Shown one piece after another: positions 38,143 through 47,826 of a stretch of 64,000 bases of DNA (position 1 is the stretch's first letter; each line of letters starts with the position of its first letter). The stretch is from Lewinellaceae bacterium (GTDB lineage: Bacteria; Bacteroidota; Bacteroidia; Chitinophagales; Saprospiraceae). The notes under the pieces were generated by a model that was not told the origin of the DNA, did not search any database, and saw only the letters and a program-made list of their open reading frames with translations. The stretch covers positions 1 through 64,000 of the forward strand of contig JARQTN010000263.1 of NCBI GenBank assembly GCA_029976695.1. The letters run 5' to 3'. Position numbers and translations under genes: made by a program.

Positions 38143-38177
38143 ACCTTACAGGGATTCATTAATCATAAATGTAAGGT
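38143..38177 (+). promoter_or_regulatory. Inverted repeat over the rny translation start region
   Basis: ACCTTACA (38143-38150) and TGTAAGGT (38170-38177) are perfect 8-base complements with a 19-base spacer. The downstream arm contains AAGG and ends three bases before the rny ATG. In RNA, the hairpin could mask the ribosome-binding region; as DNA it could be an operator. Confidence 0.5.
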
Positions 38178-38180
38178 AAG

Positions 38181-39842
38181 ATGGATATTACGTTAGGTTT
38201 AGTTGGAGGGCTGGTGATCGGCGCGATTATCGGTATCATCGTGGCAAATTACCTGGTCAGGAAGGCCAGCCAGGGCAAAATTGCAGAAAGCAACAAACAG
38301 TCAGACCTGGTTATCCAGGAAGCTCGGATTACGGCAAAGCGGATTACAGACGAAGCGGAGGTGAATGCAGAAAAGATCATCTCAAAGGCAGAGAGCAAGA
38401 ATGAGGCGATCAAACAAAAGAAGATCCAGGAAGCAAAGTCGAAATTTTCAAAGCTGAAAGCAGACTACGAAAATTTCAAGACGGAACGGAAGATGGAATT
38501 GAAGGAGCGTGAACTGGAAGTCAAAAACCAGGAGAATGCACTCAAGCAAAGAAAACAGGACTTTGCGGGACAGCTTGAAAATCTGGAGTCCCGTGAGGCG
38601 GAAGTCACGACAATTCGGGAAAACCTTGAAAAGCAACTGAAGATCGTGGCGAAGAAACGCGAGGAGGTGGAGCAAGCAAATGAACGATTCATCAAGGAGC
38701 TGGAAAAAGTGGCAAGGTTGTCCGAGAATGAAGCAAAGGAACAACTCCTCGAAGCCGTCCGGGCAAAAGCACAGACGGAGGTGATGGCGATCGAAAAAGA
38801 AGCTGTTGCCGAAGCAAAAGCGAATGCCAACAAGCAGGCGAAAAAAATCGTCATCCAGTCCATCCAGCGGATGTGCGCGGAGTATACAATTGAGAATACA
38901 GTTTCGGTTTTCAACCTTGATTCGGATGATGTGAAGGGCCAGATCATCGGCCGGGAGGGACGAAATATCAGGGCACTTGAGGCCGCAACCGGAGCGGAGA
39001 TCGTGGTTGATGATACGCCGGAAGCGATTGTGATCTCAAGCTTTGACCCGATCCGCAGGGAAGTCTGCCGGATCGCGCTCAAACGCCTTGTGGCAGACGG
39101 CAGGATCCATCCTGCAAGAATCGAGGAAGTCGTCGCAAAGGTGAAAAAACAGATGGAGGAACAGATCAAGGAGATCGGTGAGCGTACCGTGATCGACCTG
39201 GACATCCATGGACTGAGTGCGGAGCTGGTCCGCATGGTCGGCCGGATGAGGTTCAGGTCGTCCTATGGACAGAACCTCCTCAAACACAGTATCGAAACAG
39301 CCCACCTGTGTGCGATCATGGCATCTGAACTCGGACTGAGCCCGAAACAGGTGAAGCTTGCCAAGCGTGCCGGGTTATTGCATGATATCGGAAAAGTCGG
39401 CGAAGAGGAAACTGAACTCTCGCACGCCATTCTGGGGATGCAGCTGTGTGAAAAGTATAAGGAACATCCTGCTGTCAGCAACGCGGTAGGCGCTCACCAC
39501 GATGAGATTGAAATGAACAATATTATCTCCCCGATCGTACAGGCCTGCGATGCGATCAGCGGTGCCCGTCCTGGCGCGCGCAGGGAGATCCTTGAAAGTT
39601 ACCTGAAGCGGATCGGAGAGCTGGAAGAAATCGCCATGTCTTTCGATGGTGTACAAAAAGCTTACGCCATGCAGGCAGGGCGCGAGTTGCGCGTCATCGT
39701 AGAAAGTGAGAAGGTCTCTGACAAGTTTGCAGATGACCTTTCGTTCATGATCTCGCAAAAGATCCAGGATGAGATGCAGTATCCCGGGCAGATCAAGGTG
39801 ACCGTGATCAGGGAAAAAAGAGCAGTCGCTTACGCAAGGTAA
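38181..39842 (+). CDS. rny: Ribonuclease Y
   Basis: A 553-residue membrane-anchored endoribonuclease of mRNA decay. It has an N-terminal transmembrane helix ([21 protein letters not shown]), a long coiled coil (~30-210), a KH domain ([19 protein letters not shown]) and an HD domain whose metal motif is [12 protein letters not shown] with AVGAHHDE following. An intrinsic terminator follows the stop. Confidence 0.96.
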   Translation: MDITLGLVGGLVIGAIIGIIVANYLVRKASQGKIAESNKQSDLVIQEARITAKRITDEAEVNAEKIISKAESKNEAIKQKKIQEAKSKFSKLKADYENFKTERKMELKERELEVKNQENALKQRKQDFAGQLENLESREAEVTTIRENLEKQLKIVAKKREEVEQANERFIKELEKVARLSENEAKEQLLEAVRAKAQTEVMAIEKEAVAEAKANANKQAKKIVIQSIQRMCAEYTIENTVSVFNLDSDDVKGQIIGREGRNIRALEAATGAEIVVDDTPEAIVISSFDPIRREVCRIALKRLVADGRIHPARIEEVVAKVKKQMEEQIKEIGERTVIDLDIHGLSAELVRMVGRMRFRSSYGQNLLKHSIETAHLCAIMASELGLSPKQVKLAKRAGLLHDIGKVGEEETELSHAILGMQLCEKYKEHPAVSNAVGAHHDEIEMNNIISPIVQACDAISGARPGARREILESYLKRIGELEEIAMSFDGVQKAYAMQAGRELRVIVESEKVSDKFADDLSFMISQKIQDEMQYPGQIKVTVIREKRAVAYAR

Positions 39843-39867
39843 GCATGCCTGAATGTATATCGGACAG

Positions 39868-39909
39868 CCCGCAACCGGACAGGAAATGTCCGGTTGCGGG
39901 TTTTCTTTT
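39868..39909 (+). terminator. Intrinsic terminator after rny
   Basis: A perfect 14-bp stem, CCCGCAACCGGACA with TGTCCGGTTGCGGG, around the loop GGAAA, followed by TTTTCTTTT. The remaining sequence to 40144 in this 377-base gap shows no gene or RNA I recognise. Confidence 0.92.
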
Positions 39910-40144
39910 AATCTGACGCTGGTTGCCTGGCTTAGGGTAGCACCCGGTGAAGCAGGCAGATATCGGACGCTCACAGAATCATTGTTTGCGGGACACCCCG
40001 GACATGCGAGAATGTCTTGCATGCTTGTGGAATCACAATAGGAAAATCGGGTGCCAGACAGGCTGTTCGCATTATGTTCATCCAGCTGAATGCGGGGCAT
40101 TTTTGATTCTCTGAAACAGGGATTAAAAAAGTCAGACAGTTCTT

Positions 40145-40174
40145 TTGTTTCCCTTCATTAATACATATTTTTGC
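40145..40174 (+). promoter_or_regulatory. Promoter of the atpBEFHAG operon
   Basis: TTTG (40145-40148), 18 bases, then TATTTTTG (40167-40174), both exact matches to the Bacteroidota consensus, about 46 bases before the atpB start. Confidence 0.65.
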
Positions 40175-40219
40175 GGCTGATTTTGAAAAGCATGTGAAAT
40201 CATTTCAATCCGTTTCATT

Positions 40220-41491
40220 TTGAAGAAGACTTTCGCGATCATCATTTCTTTATTGGTTCTGGGTATGACACCTGCGTTGGCGCAGCACCATGGCAATGAG
40301 GATGCAGCGCACGAAACACACTCCGGTCAGGATGACCATCACGATGTATGTGGTTTTCATCACGACCCGGCGCCCGGTTCGGAATATGACAGTAAGCAGA
40401 CCTCTTTTCACCACATTGCAGATGCCAATGTGTACAGTATTGGTCCGATCCAGATACCGCTACCGGTGATTGTGTATGCACCCGGTTCCGGCTGGGACTT
40501 TTTTATGTCTTCAAAGTTCCATTTTGAAACAATCGGCCACGGTGACGGGCACCATGCATATAACCGGTATGTCTTGCAGGCCGGATCGATAAAGCGGATA
40601 CCGGATCCTTCTTTTCCGTCAGGTGACGTGCAGCTGGACGGGTTCATTACAAAACATGAAGAAAAGGAGGGCAAGGAAGTCACCGTGTCCTATGCATGCT
40701 ACGACGGGCATGAATATCGCCTTGATGCAAAAAGTACTGCAGACGGGGGCCTCTTCGGCGGTGGGATTACGTCATTCTATGATTTCTCACTTACGAAGAA
40801 TGTGGTTTCCATGATCATCATCTTCGGCCTGTTTTTCTTTGTTTTCAGGAGGATTACCAAAGCGTACAAGGAAAGGGATGGGATGGCCCCGAAAGGGATC
40901 CAGTCTTTTTTCGAGCCGATCTTCCTGTTTATCCAGGATGAGGTCGCAAAGCCTTTCCTGGGAGATAAATGGGAGAAATATTTGCCTTTTATCATGTCCC
41001 TGTTCTTCTTTATTCTTGGACTGAACTTGTGGGGGCAGATCCCCTTCTTTGGGGGGGCAAACGTGACAGGTAACCTGGCGGTGACCCTGATTTTAGCCGT
41101 ATTCACATTTTTTGTCACAAACCTGAGCGGTAAGAAGCATTACTGGGAGCATGTCCTGTGGATGCCTGGTGTACCGGCCGGAATCAAGGCCGTCATCCTG
41201 ACACCGGTGGAGATCCTTGGGTTGTTTATCAAGCCGTTTACACTGATGCTTCGTCTGTTTGCGAATATTACAGCCGGGCACATTGTTGTACTGAGTTTTG
41301 TCGGACTGATCTTTTTATTCGGAAAGATGGGTGGTTCGATGGGTGGCTCGATCGGAGGCGTTGTGATCTCCGTGCCACTGACCATATTCATGATGTCTAT
41401 TGAATTGCTGGTCGCCTTTATCCAGGCATTTGTTTTTGCAATACTTGCAGCCTCCTACATCGGGGCAGCTATAGAAGAGGAACATCATTAA
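40220..41491 (+). CDS. atpB: ATP synthase F0 subunit a (extended, His-rich N-terminus)
   Basis: A 423-residue subunit a, far longer than the ~270 of E. coli. A signal peptide (KKTFAIIISLLVLGMTPALA) is followed by a His/Asp-rich stretch (QHHGNEDAAHETHSG, DDHHDVCGFHHD) and ~150 extracytoplasmic residues before the usual membrane core. The essential Arg is in LMLRLFANITAGH, and the C-terminal helices end VFAILAASYIGAAIEEEHH. The start is TTG at 40220: no in-frame ATG exists between it and the upstream stop, and it begins the signal peptide. Confidence 0.94.
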   Translation: MKKTFAIIISLLVLGMTPALAQHHGNEDAAHETHSGQDDHHDVCGFHHDPAPGSEYDSKQTSFHHIADANVYSIGPIQIPLPVIVYAPGSGWDFFMSSKFHFETIGHGDGHHAYNRYVLQAGSIKRIPDPSFPSGDVQLDGFITKHEEKEGKEVTVSYACYDGHEYRLDAKSTADGGLFGGGITSFYDFSLTKNVVSMIIIFGLFFFVFRRITKAYKERDGMAPKGIQSFFEPIFLFIQDEVAKPFLGDKWEKYLPFIMSLFFFILGLNLWGQIPFFGGANVTGNLAVTLILAVFTFFVTNLSGKKHYWEHVLWMPGVPAGIKAVILTPVEILGLFIKPFTLMLRLFANITAGHIVVLSFVGLIFLFGKMGGSMGGSIGGVVISVPLTIFMMSIELLVAFIQAFVFAILAASYIGAAIEEEHH

Positions 41492-41517
41492 TTTTTACAC
41501 TTCATAAATTAATCATT

Positions 41518-41724
41518 ATGGTAGGTTCAATTGCCGCACTTGGAATGGGTCTCGCAGTAATCGGTGCCGGTATCGGTATCGGTAACGTAGGGGCGAAAGC
41601 GATGGAAGCCATCGCTCGTCAACCTGAAGCTGTGGGTGACATTCGTGCAAACATGATCCTGATGGCCGCACTTGTTGAAGGTGCTGCGCTGATCGCGATT
41701 ATCGTTTCATTCCTGGTTGCGTAA
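41518..41724 (+). CDS. atpE: ATP synthase F0 subunit c
   Basis: A 68-residue two-helix proteolipid. Helix 1 is glycine-rich (GLAVIGAGIGIGNVG), the loop RQPEAVGDIR is standard, and the ion-carrying Glu54 sits in helix 2 (ALVEGAAL). The residues expected for sodium-type rings (a polar pair flanking Glu and a Gln in helix 1) are not evident, favouring protons. Confidence 0.96.
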   Translation: MVGSIAALGMGLAVIGAGIGIGNVGAKAMEAIARQPEAVGDIRANMILMAALVEGAALIAIIVSFLVA

Positions 41725-41743
41725 AATTAACTTCTGGTTTGTT

Positions 41744-41776
41744 CCATGGCGGTTGGCCATGGGACATACCTTTTTT
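41744..41776 (+). promoter_or_regulatory. Intercistronic hairpin between atpE and atpF
   Basis: CCATGGC (41744-41750) and GCCATGG (41756-41762) pair perfectly around GGTTG; eight bases later is TTTTTT (41771-41776). The detached T-run makes it a weak terminator at best. It may set mRNA ratios so that subunit c is made in excess over b. Confidence 0.5.
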
Positions 41777-41789
41777 AAATGATGGAATA

Positions 41790-42320
41790 ATGGCAGTATT
41801 AGAAAATATGTTTTTCCTGGCTGAGTTCACTCCGATTCGTCCGGCCTGGGGATTGCTTTTCTGGACTACGATCATCTTTTTCCTTTTCTGGTGGCTCATC
41901 GGCCGTTTTTCGTTCAGGCCGATCGCAGAAGCACTGAAGAAAAGGGAAAATGACATCCAGTCCGCACTTGACGAGGCGAAAAATGCACGGGAAGAAATGG
42001 CCAACCTGCAAGCCGAGAACCAGCAGCTGCTGGCCCAGGCCCGCCAGGAACGCGCCGAGATCCTCAAGGAAGCCAAGGAAGCGAGCAGCAAGATGATCAA
42101 TGAAGCAAAATCAAGGGCAAAAGAAGAAGCTCAGAAAATCGTTGTCAGTGCCCAGCGAGAAATTGAAAACCAGAAGAAGCATGCCCTCAAGGAAGTGAAG
42201 AATGAAGTCGGGATGATGGCACTTGAGATTGCCGAGAAAGTCATCCGGAAGCAACTTGCGGATGATGCCGAACAGAAATCATACGTGGATGGATTGGTCG
42301 ATGAACTAAAGCTGAATTAG
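41790..42320 (+). CDS. atpF: ATP synthase F0 subunit b
   Basis: About 176 residues: one N-terminal membrane helix (LLFWTTIIFFLFWWLIG) and a long charged helix forming the peripheral stalk. The ATG at 41790 (MAVLENMFFLAEF) is taken; an in-frame TTG at 41739 overlaps the intercistronic hairpin. One base separates its stop from atpH. Confidence 0.95.
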   Translation: MAVLENMFFLAEFTPIRPAWGLLFWTTIIFFLFWWLIGRFSFRPIAEALKKRENDIQSALDEAKNAREEMANLQAENQQLLAQARQERAEILKEAKEASSKMINEAKSRAKEEAQKIVVSAQREIENQKKHALKEVKNEVGMMALEIAEKVIRKQLADDAEQKSYVDGLVDELKLN

Positions 42321-42321
42321 G

Positions 42322-42861
42322 ATGTCCACAGCACGCATAGCAAGCAGATACGCAAAATCACTCATAGAGCTCGCCCGCGAAGAAGGGAAGCTGGAAAGGG
42401 TGCATGAAGACGTGCTGCACTTTCAGGCTGCGGCTGGTGTGAAAGACCTTGCCCTGTTGCTCAAGAGTCCGATCATTGGCCCCGAGAAAAAGAAAGCAAT
42501 TTTCAAGGTGTTATTTGAGGAGTCCTACGACCCGCTGACTTACTCGTTCCTTGAGATCATCCTCAGGAAAGGACGTGAGATGTTCCTCTCCGAAATTGCA
42601 GATGAATTCATTAACCAGTACAAGGATATCAAGCAGGTCACGACCGTTCAGCTGACCACCGCAAAACCAATGACCGAAGCCCAGACCGAGGCGATGAAGA
42701 ATAAGATCGTCGCCAGCGGACTCACATACCCGAACCTGGACCTCAAGACACAGGTCAATCCTGATATCATCGGAGGGTTTATCATCCAGATCGGGGATAA
42801 AATGTACGATGCGAGTGTCCTGCACCAATTGGAGAATATGCGCAAATCCTTTGCGAGATAA
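42322..42861 (+). CDS. atpH: ATP synthase F1 subunit delta
   Basis: A 179-residue stalk protein joining F1 to subunit b. STARIASRYAKSLIELA is the conserved N-terminal segment and GGFIIQIGDKMYDASVLHQLENM the C-terminal one. Normal length. Confidence 0.95.
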   Translation: MSTARIASRYAKSLIELAREEGKLERVHEDVLHFQAAAGVKDLALLLKSPIIGPEKKKAIFKVLFEESYDPLTYSFLEIILRKGREMFLSEIADEFINQYKDIKQVTTVQLTTAKPMTEAQTEAMKNKIVASGLTYPNLDLKTQVNPDIIGGFIIQIGDKMYDASVLHQLENMRKSFAR

Positions 42862-42895
42862 ATAATTAACCGAACAAAGAAATAAATCGAATAAA

Positions 42896-44503
42896 ATGGT
42901 TGACGTTAAGCCCGATGAAATATCAGCGATACTGAAACAGCAGCTTTCAGGCTTCAAAACTGAAGCAGAATTAGAGGAGGTAGGTACTGTACTCCAGGTT
43001 GGGGACGGAATTGCGCGCGTATACGGATTGACAAAAGCCCAGGCTGGCGAGCTTGTTGAGTTTGAAACAGGCGTGCAGGCGATCGTCCTGAACCTTGAAG
43101 AGGACAACGTGGGTGTCGTATTGATGGGGCCTGGTGACGACATCAAGGAAGGCTCCACTGTGCGCAGGACTGACCGCATTGCATCGATCAAGGTAAGTGA
43201 AGGTATGCTGGGTCGTGTCCTCAATCCGCTCGGAGACCCGATTGACGGGAAGGGGGCCATTGAAGGGAAAAGCTATGAAATGCCGCTTGAGCGGAAAGCG
43301 CCCGGTGTGATTTTCCGCCAGCCTGTAAACGAACCTTTGCAGACGGGGATCAAGGCAATTGACTCCATGATTCCGATTGGACGCGGCCAGCGTGAGCTGA
43401 TCATCGGGGACAGGCAAACAGGGAAAACGGCGATTGCGGTGGATACGATCCTGAACCAAAAGGAATTTTACGACCGCGGGGAACCCGTTTATTGCATCTA
43501 TGTGGCTTCAGGCCAAAAAGCCTCAACGGTCGCCCAGGTTGCCAAGGTATTGGAAGATAACGGCGCCATGCCGTACACGGTGATTGTGTCTGCGTCCGCT
43601 TCGGATCCGGCGCCCCTGCAATTCTACGCACCGTTCGCAGGTGCTGCGATCGGAGAGTTTTTCAGGGATACGGGCCGCCCGGCACTGATCATCTATGATG
43701 ACCTTTCAAAGCAGGCAGTGGCCTACCGCGAGGTCTCGCTCTTGCTGAGAAGGCCTCCCGGACGTGAAGCATATCCTGGTGATGTGTTCTACCTGCACTC
43801 ACGCCTGCTTGAGCGTGCGGCGAAGATCATCAACAATGACGATATCGCACGCCAGATGAACGATTTGCCGGAATCTCTGGTCAATGCCAAGGATGAAAAT
43901 GGTGAATCGATTATCAGGGGTGGCGGTTCACTCACGGCACTTCCGATCATTGAAACCCAGGCAGGTGACGTATCTGCCTATATCCCGACAAACGTGATCT
44001 CCATTACGGATGGGCAGATCTTCCTCGAATCGAACCTGTTCAACTCCGGGATCCGGCCGGCCATCAACGTCGGAATTTCCGTATCCAGGGTTGGTGGTGC
44101 CGCCCAGATCAAATCCATGAAGAAAGTTGCCGGGACATTAAAGCTCGATCAGGCCCAGTACCGTGAGCTTGAGGCATTTGCAAAATTCGGTTCTGACCTC
44201 GATGCAGCTACTACAGCGGTCCTCGAGAAAGGAAAACGGAATGTGGAAGTACTGAAGCAGCCGCAATATTCACCGGTGCCTGTCGAGAAACAGGTTGCGA
44301 TCATTTACCTCGGGACTAACGGTTTGCTGAGAAACGTACCTGTGGATAGTGTGAAGGAATTTGAAGACTTGTTCCTGACCACACTGGAGCAAAAGCATCC
44401 CGGGGTCCTGGAAACGTTTAGGCAGGGAAAGCTGACTGATGAGGCAACGGATACATTGCGGAAAGTGGCTGATGAGCTGTCTTCCCAGTATGCTGCCGGA
44501 TAG
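42896..44503 (+). CDS. atpA: ATP synthase F1 subunit alpha
   Basis: A 535-residue non-catalytic nucleotide-binding subunit. The Walker A loop [11 protein letters not shown] is near 171-181, and the arginine-finger region [19 protein letters not shown] near 395-415. N-terminal helix and C-terminal domain are complete. Confidence 0.97.
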   Translation: MVDVKPDEISAILKQQLSGFKTEAELEEVGTVLQVGDGIARVYGLTKAQAGELVEFETGVQAIVLNLEEDNVGVVLMGPGDDIKEGSTVRRTDRIASIKVSEGMLGRVLNPLGDPIDGKGAIEGKSYEMPLERKAPGVIFRQPVNEPLQTGIKAIDSMIPIGRGQRELIIGDRQTGKTAIAVDTILNQKEFYDRGEPVYCIYVASGQKASTVAQVAKVLEDNGAMPYTVIVSASASDPAPLQFYAPFAGAAIGEFFRDTGRPALIIYDDLSKQAVAYREVSLLLRRPPGREAYPGDVFYLHSRLLERAAKIINNDDIARQMNDLPESLVNAKDENGESIIRGGGSLTALPIIETQAGDVSAYIPTNVISITDGQIFLESNLFNSGIRPAINVGISVSRVGGAAQIKSMKKVAGTLKLDQAQYRELEAFAKFGSDLDAATTAVLEKGKRNVEVLKQPQYSPVPVEKQVAIIYLGTNGLLRNVPVDSVKEFEDLFLTTLEQKHPGVLETFRQGKLTDEATDTLRKVADELSSQYAAG

Positions 44504-44542
44504 GCAGTACGTTTTATTCAATAATCTGAATCACACAACCAT

Positions 44543-45433
44543 ATGAGTGGTAAGCTGAAAGAAGTCAGGGAGCGGATGAAATCTGTGCGTTCGACGCAGC
44601 AGATCACGAAAGCGATGAAGATGGTATCGGCGGCCAAGCTAAGGAAGGCCCAGGACGCCATCGTACAGCTCCGCCCGTATGCAGACAAATTGCGGGAGAT
44701 CCTTACCCATATCCTGTTTCATCTTGGCGGTGATGCCAATGTATCTTTTGGCAAAATCAGGGATGTGCAAAATGTGCTGGTTGTGGTTGTGACATCAAAC
44801 CGGGGACTCTGCGGTGCGTTCAATACCAACATCGTAAAGCAGGCGGCCAGCCTGATCGATGAAAAATATGCCCGGTATGTAGATTCGGGAAACCTCCATT
44901 TTCTCCCAATCGGGAAAAGAGGGTATGATCAATTGAGAAGAAGGTATCCGAATTGCCACTTCATTAAGGACTATATCGATCTGTTCAAGGACCTGAGTTA
45001 TGACCATACGTCCGAAGTTCCTGAAATGATCATGGAAGCCTTTGAAAACAAGGAATACGATGTGGTACAGGTCTTTTACGGACAGTTTAAGAATGCAGGG
45101 ACCCAATTTCCTGTGCATGTCCAGTATCTCCCTGTACCCCGGATACAAAAGGGGGAGAAACTGCGCCGCAGGGCAAACTATATTTTCGAACCGGATAAGG
45201 ATACACTCCTTGAAACCCTGATCCCCAGGATCCTCGGGGTGCAGTTCCATAAATTCCTTCTCGACACGAATGCATCCGAACACGGAGCGCGCATGACCGC
45301 AATGGACAAAGCCACCGAGAATGCCGAAGAGTTGATCAAGGAACTCAGGATCAATTACAACAAGGCACGCCAGGAAGCCATTACAAGCGAGCTTTCCGAG
45401 ATTGTGGCCGGAGCAGCTGCCCTGGAAGGATAA
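44543..45433 (+). CDS. atpG: ATP synthase F1 subunit gamma
   Basis: The 296-residue rotor shaft. The N-terminal helix is VRSTQQITKAMKMVSAAKLRKAQ, SNRGLCGAFNTNIVK marks the Rossmann-like part, and the C-terminal helix ends INYNKARQEAITSELSEIVAGAAAL. It closes the operon; atpD and atpC are not downstream, as usual in Bacteroidota where they lie elsewhere. Confidence 0.96.
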   Translation: MSGKLKEVRERMKSVRSTQQITKAMKMVSAAKLRKAQDAIVQLRPYADKLREILTHILFHLGGDANVSFGKIRDVQNVLVVVVTSNRGLCGAFNTNIVKQAASLIDEKYARYVDSGNLHFLPIGKRGYDQLRRRYPNCHFIKDYIDLFKDLSYDHTSEVPEMIMEAFENKEYDVVQVFYGQFKNAGTQFPVHVQYLPVPRIQKGEKLRRRANYIFEPDKDTLLETLIPRILGVQFHKFLLDTNASEHGARMTAMDKATENAEELIKELRINYNKARQEAITSELSEIVAGAAALEG

Positions 45434-45530
45434 CGCTGTTGGTTTCTTTTCGTTTTTTGCTTAAGGCGGTATTCTTCAGATCATCATCATGGAGCACATT
45501 CGATGCCGTTCCTCGTGGTGAATAGCCGGT

Positions 45531-45566
45531 TTTGTAGAACAAATCACGTTGATTTGTCTACTATTG
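45531..45566 (+). promoter_or_regulatory. Promoter with ACAAATCA palindrome before the DUF4252/ABC genes
   Basis: The perfect inverted repeat ACAAATCA-CGT-TGATTTGT (45539-45557) sits between TTTG (45531-45534) and TACTATTG (45559-45566), the latter one base off the TAnnTTTG consensus. The ATG of the DUF4252 gene is 48 bases downstream. The site looks like a protein operator between promoter elements. The spacing of 24 is slightly long. Confidence 0.5.
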
Positions 45567-45614
45567 TGCATGATCTCGGTATTTATCCGTTAATTCGATG
45601 GAAATGATTTTCTC

Positions 45615-46106
45615 ATGAGAAGGATATTCCTGTTATTCCTGATCGCCTTTGCCTGCCAGTCTTCAGGATTGGGCCAGAGCAATGCAATTGCATCCTTCAT
45701 GGAAGAGCATGGGGAAGGAAAGAAATATTACGTGTACCAGAGCGTGATGCGCATCCTGAATGTGAAAGGGGATCCTGATTTCAATCACATGATCAAAGAT
45801 GTGAGGCGGATCATTGTGCATCAACCAAATGTGGTGAATGACTCCACCGGTGTGCAGAAAACCGCGATCAGGCAATTGATCAGGCAATTGGAAGGGGAGG
45901 GCTTTGAACCTTTGATTGAAGCCCGGGAAAGTAATATGCGGATTACTTTTTTTAGCAGAGGGGCGATTGACCGGGCGGAGTTCGTTCTTGTGATGCGAGA
46001 CCATGACAAGGCCTATGTGGCAGAAGTTGAGGGTACACTGAATATGGAATATATCGGGGCGCTTGCAAATGCGGATATCAGTGAACTTACGGATTACCTG
46101 AAGTAA
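45615..46106 (+). CDS. DUF4252-like exported protein
   Basis: A 163-residue protein with signal peptide (MRRIFLLFLIAFACQSSGLGQ). The body (FMEEHGEGKKYYVYQSVMRILN, IRQLIRQLEGEGFEPLIEARE, VLVMRDHDKAYVAEVEGTL) matches DUF4252 proteins of Bacteroidota, which are often encoded beside ECF sigma factors. None lies here; instead an ABC-2 exporter follows 17 bases later. Function unknown. Confidence 0.78.
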   Translation: MRRIFLLFLIAFACQSSGLGQSNAIASFMEEHGEGKKYYVYQSVMRILNVKGDPDFNHMIKDVRRIIVHQPNVVNDSTGVQKTAIRQLIRQLEGEGFEPLIEARESNMRITFFSRGAIDRAEFVLVMRDHDKAYVAEVEGTLNMEYIGALANADISELTDYLK

Positions 46107-46123
46107 ATCGAGACAGCCAGGGG

Positions 46124-47017
46124 ATGATTCTGGAGACACAAGGATTGACAAAGCGTTTTGGACGGATCACGGCCGTGGATTCCCTGGACCTGGAGGTCAG
46201 GCAAGGGCAGGTCTATGGCTTGCTTGGCCCCAACGGTAGCGGCAAGACGACGACCCTCGGGATGATCCTGGGTGTCACGAATAAAACGGGGGGCTCCTAC
46301 AGCTGGTTTGAAAAGGGAGAGGATTACAGGCTGCGCAAGCAGGTCGGGGCGATCCTCGAACACCCGATCTTTTACCCATACCTCTCGGCAATGCAAAACC
46401 TGAGGATTACTGCATTGATCAAGGAAATTGAAAAACCGGATTACGCACATGCATTGAAAATGGTTGGGTTGTATGAGCGACGCAATGATCGCTTCAGCAC
46501 GTATTCACTGGGGATGAAACAGCGGCTTGCGATTGCTTCCTCCATGCTTTCCGATCCTGGTGTGCTGATCTTCGATGAGCCAACAAATGGCCTTGATCCA
46601 CAGGGGATAGCCGAAATCAGGAATATTATCCTTGAGATCAGGGGCATGGGCAAAACGATCCTGCTTGCGAGCCACCTCCTTGATGAAGTTCAGAAGGTAT
46701 GCACGCATTTTGCTGTACTCAGGAATGGAAAGCGGATTTTTGCAGGAGAGGTGGATGCTGTGCTCAACAAGAAAAACCGGATTGAAATCGGGTGTGCCGA
46801 CCTGGAGAAAGCGAAGCACATCCTTTCCAATGATCAGCGTGTGCTGCATATCGAACATGCAAACGGTTACCTTGTGACAGAGGTTGATCCGCTGCTGACC
46901 ACACAGGAAATCAACCGGATCATGATGGATCAGGGCGTGATCCTGAGCCACCTGGTATTCAAGCGGTCCAACCTGGAAGAACAATTCCTGGCCATCTTAA
47001 AGGAAAGTGATGATTAG
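46124..47017 (+). CDS. ABC transporter ATP-binding protein
   Basis: A 297-residue ATPase of the ABC-2 export type. Walker A is GPNGSGKTT (35-43), the signature YSLGMKQRLAIA, and Walker B VLIFDEPTNGLDPQG. The C-terminal ~90 residues are the extension common in CcmA/DrrA-like exporters. Its 3' end overlaps the permease gene. Substrate unknown. Confidence 0.92.
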   Translation: MILETQGLTKRFGRITAVDSLDLEVRQGQVYGLLGPNGSGKTTTLGMILGVTNKTGGSYSWFEKGEDYRLRKQVGAILEHPIFYPYLSAMQNLRITALIKEIEKPDYAHALKMVGLYERRNDRFSTYSLGMKQRLAIASSMLSDPGVLIFDEPTNGLDPQGIAEIRNIILEIRGMGKTILLASHLLDEVQKVCTHFAVLRNGKRIFAGEVDAVLNKKNRIEIGCADLEKAKHILSNDQRVLHIEHANGYLVTEVDPLLTTQEINRIMMDQGVILSHLVFKRSNLEEQFLAILKESDD

Positions 47018-47816
47018 GATATTGCAGCTGGAATTCCTGAAATTGAAGCATTACAAGGCGTTCTGGATTATCCTTGGACTGTTTGTCGTATTCTATTTTG
47101 CACTCGGCTTCTTCACGAAGAGGGTCATAGACTGGTTCCTGGAGGAAAATATGGAGCAACTCGGACAGTTCGCCAATATGGGTATTCCCCTGTTTGACTT
47201 TGTGGACATCTGGCAAAACCTGGCCTATCTCACATTCGTCTTCAAATGGATCCTTGCATTTGTCGTCATCATTTCGATCTGCCTCGAGTTCTCCAATAAA
47301 ACGATCCGTCAGAATATCATCGACGGCCTGTCAAGGCGGGAGTTCATGTTTTCAAAGCTCATCATGATCCTTGCCCTTGCATTGCTGGCCGGCCTTCTCC
47401 TACTCCTGCTGGGACTTTTTCTGGGATTGTTGTACAGCCAGGTGAAATCGCCCGATTTTATTTTGATGAACATGGAATTCATCCCGGCATACATCCTGGA
47501 GATCTTTTCCTTCCTGTGCCTTGCCATGCTCTTTGCCTTCATCATCAGGCGGACAGGTTTTGCGATCATTATCTTTATCTTCTACACGGCCATGTTTGAG
47601 CCGATCGGCGCAGCGATCATGCAATATGAATACAAGATCGCGAACTGGTATCTGCCCATGAGGGCGATCAACAACCTCATCCATGTGCCTTTCCAGAAAT
47701 ATGCATTTATGGAAGTCCAGGATTACGTGGCCTGGGTTGATGTGCTGGTTGTTTTTGGGTGGACAGGCATTTTCCTGCTTCTGTCTTACTGGATCCTGAA
47801 AACCCGAAACCTGTAG
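47010..47816 (+). CDS. ABC-2 type permease
   Basis: A ~268-residue membrane protein with about six hydrophobic helices (for example FWIILGLFVVFYFALGFF, ILALALLAGLLLLLLGLFLG). It pairs with the preceding ATPase, overlapping it by 8 bases from this ATG (or 11 from the GTG just before). SNKTIRQNIIDGLSRREFMFSKL is the conserved cytoplasmic segment of NatB-like permeases. Confidence 0.88.
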   Translation: MIRILQLEFLKLKHYKAFWIILGLFVVFYFALGFFTKRVIDWFLEENMEQLGQFANMGIPLFDFVDIWQNLAYLTFVFKWILAFVVIISICLEFSNKTIRQNIIDGLSRREFMFSKLIMILALALLAGLLLLLLGLFLGLLYSQVKSPDFILMNMEFIPAYILEIFSFLCLAMLFAFIIRRTGFAIIIFIFYTAMFEPIGAAIMQYEYKIANWYLPMRAINNLIHVPFQKYAFMEVQDYVAWVDVLVVFGWTGIFLLLSYWILKTRNL

Positions 47817-47826
47817 GGTTTTTTAT

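Noticed and set aside
39910-40144. Possible small RNA gene between rny and atpB
   Set aside because: No promoter-terminator pair or recognised RNA fold could be seen after the rny terminator.
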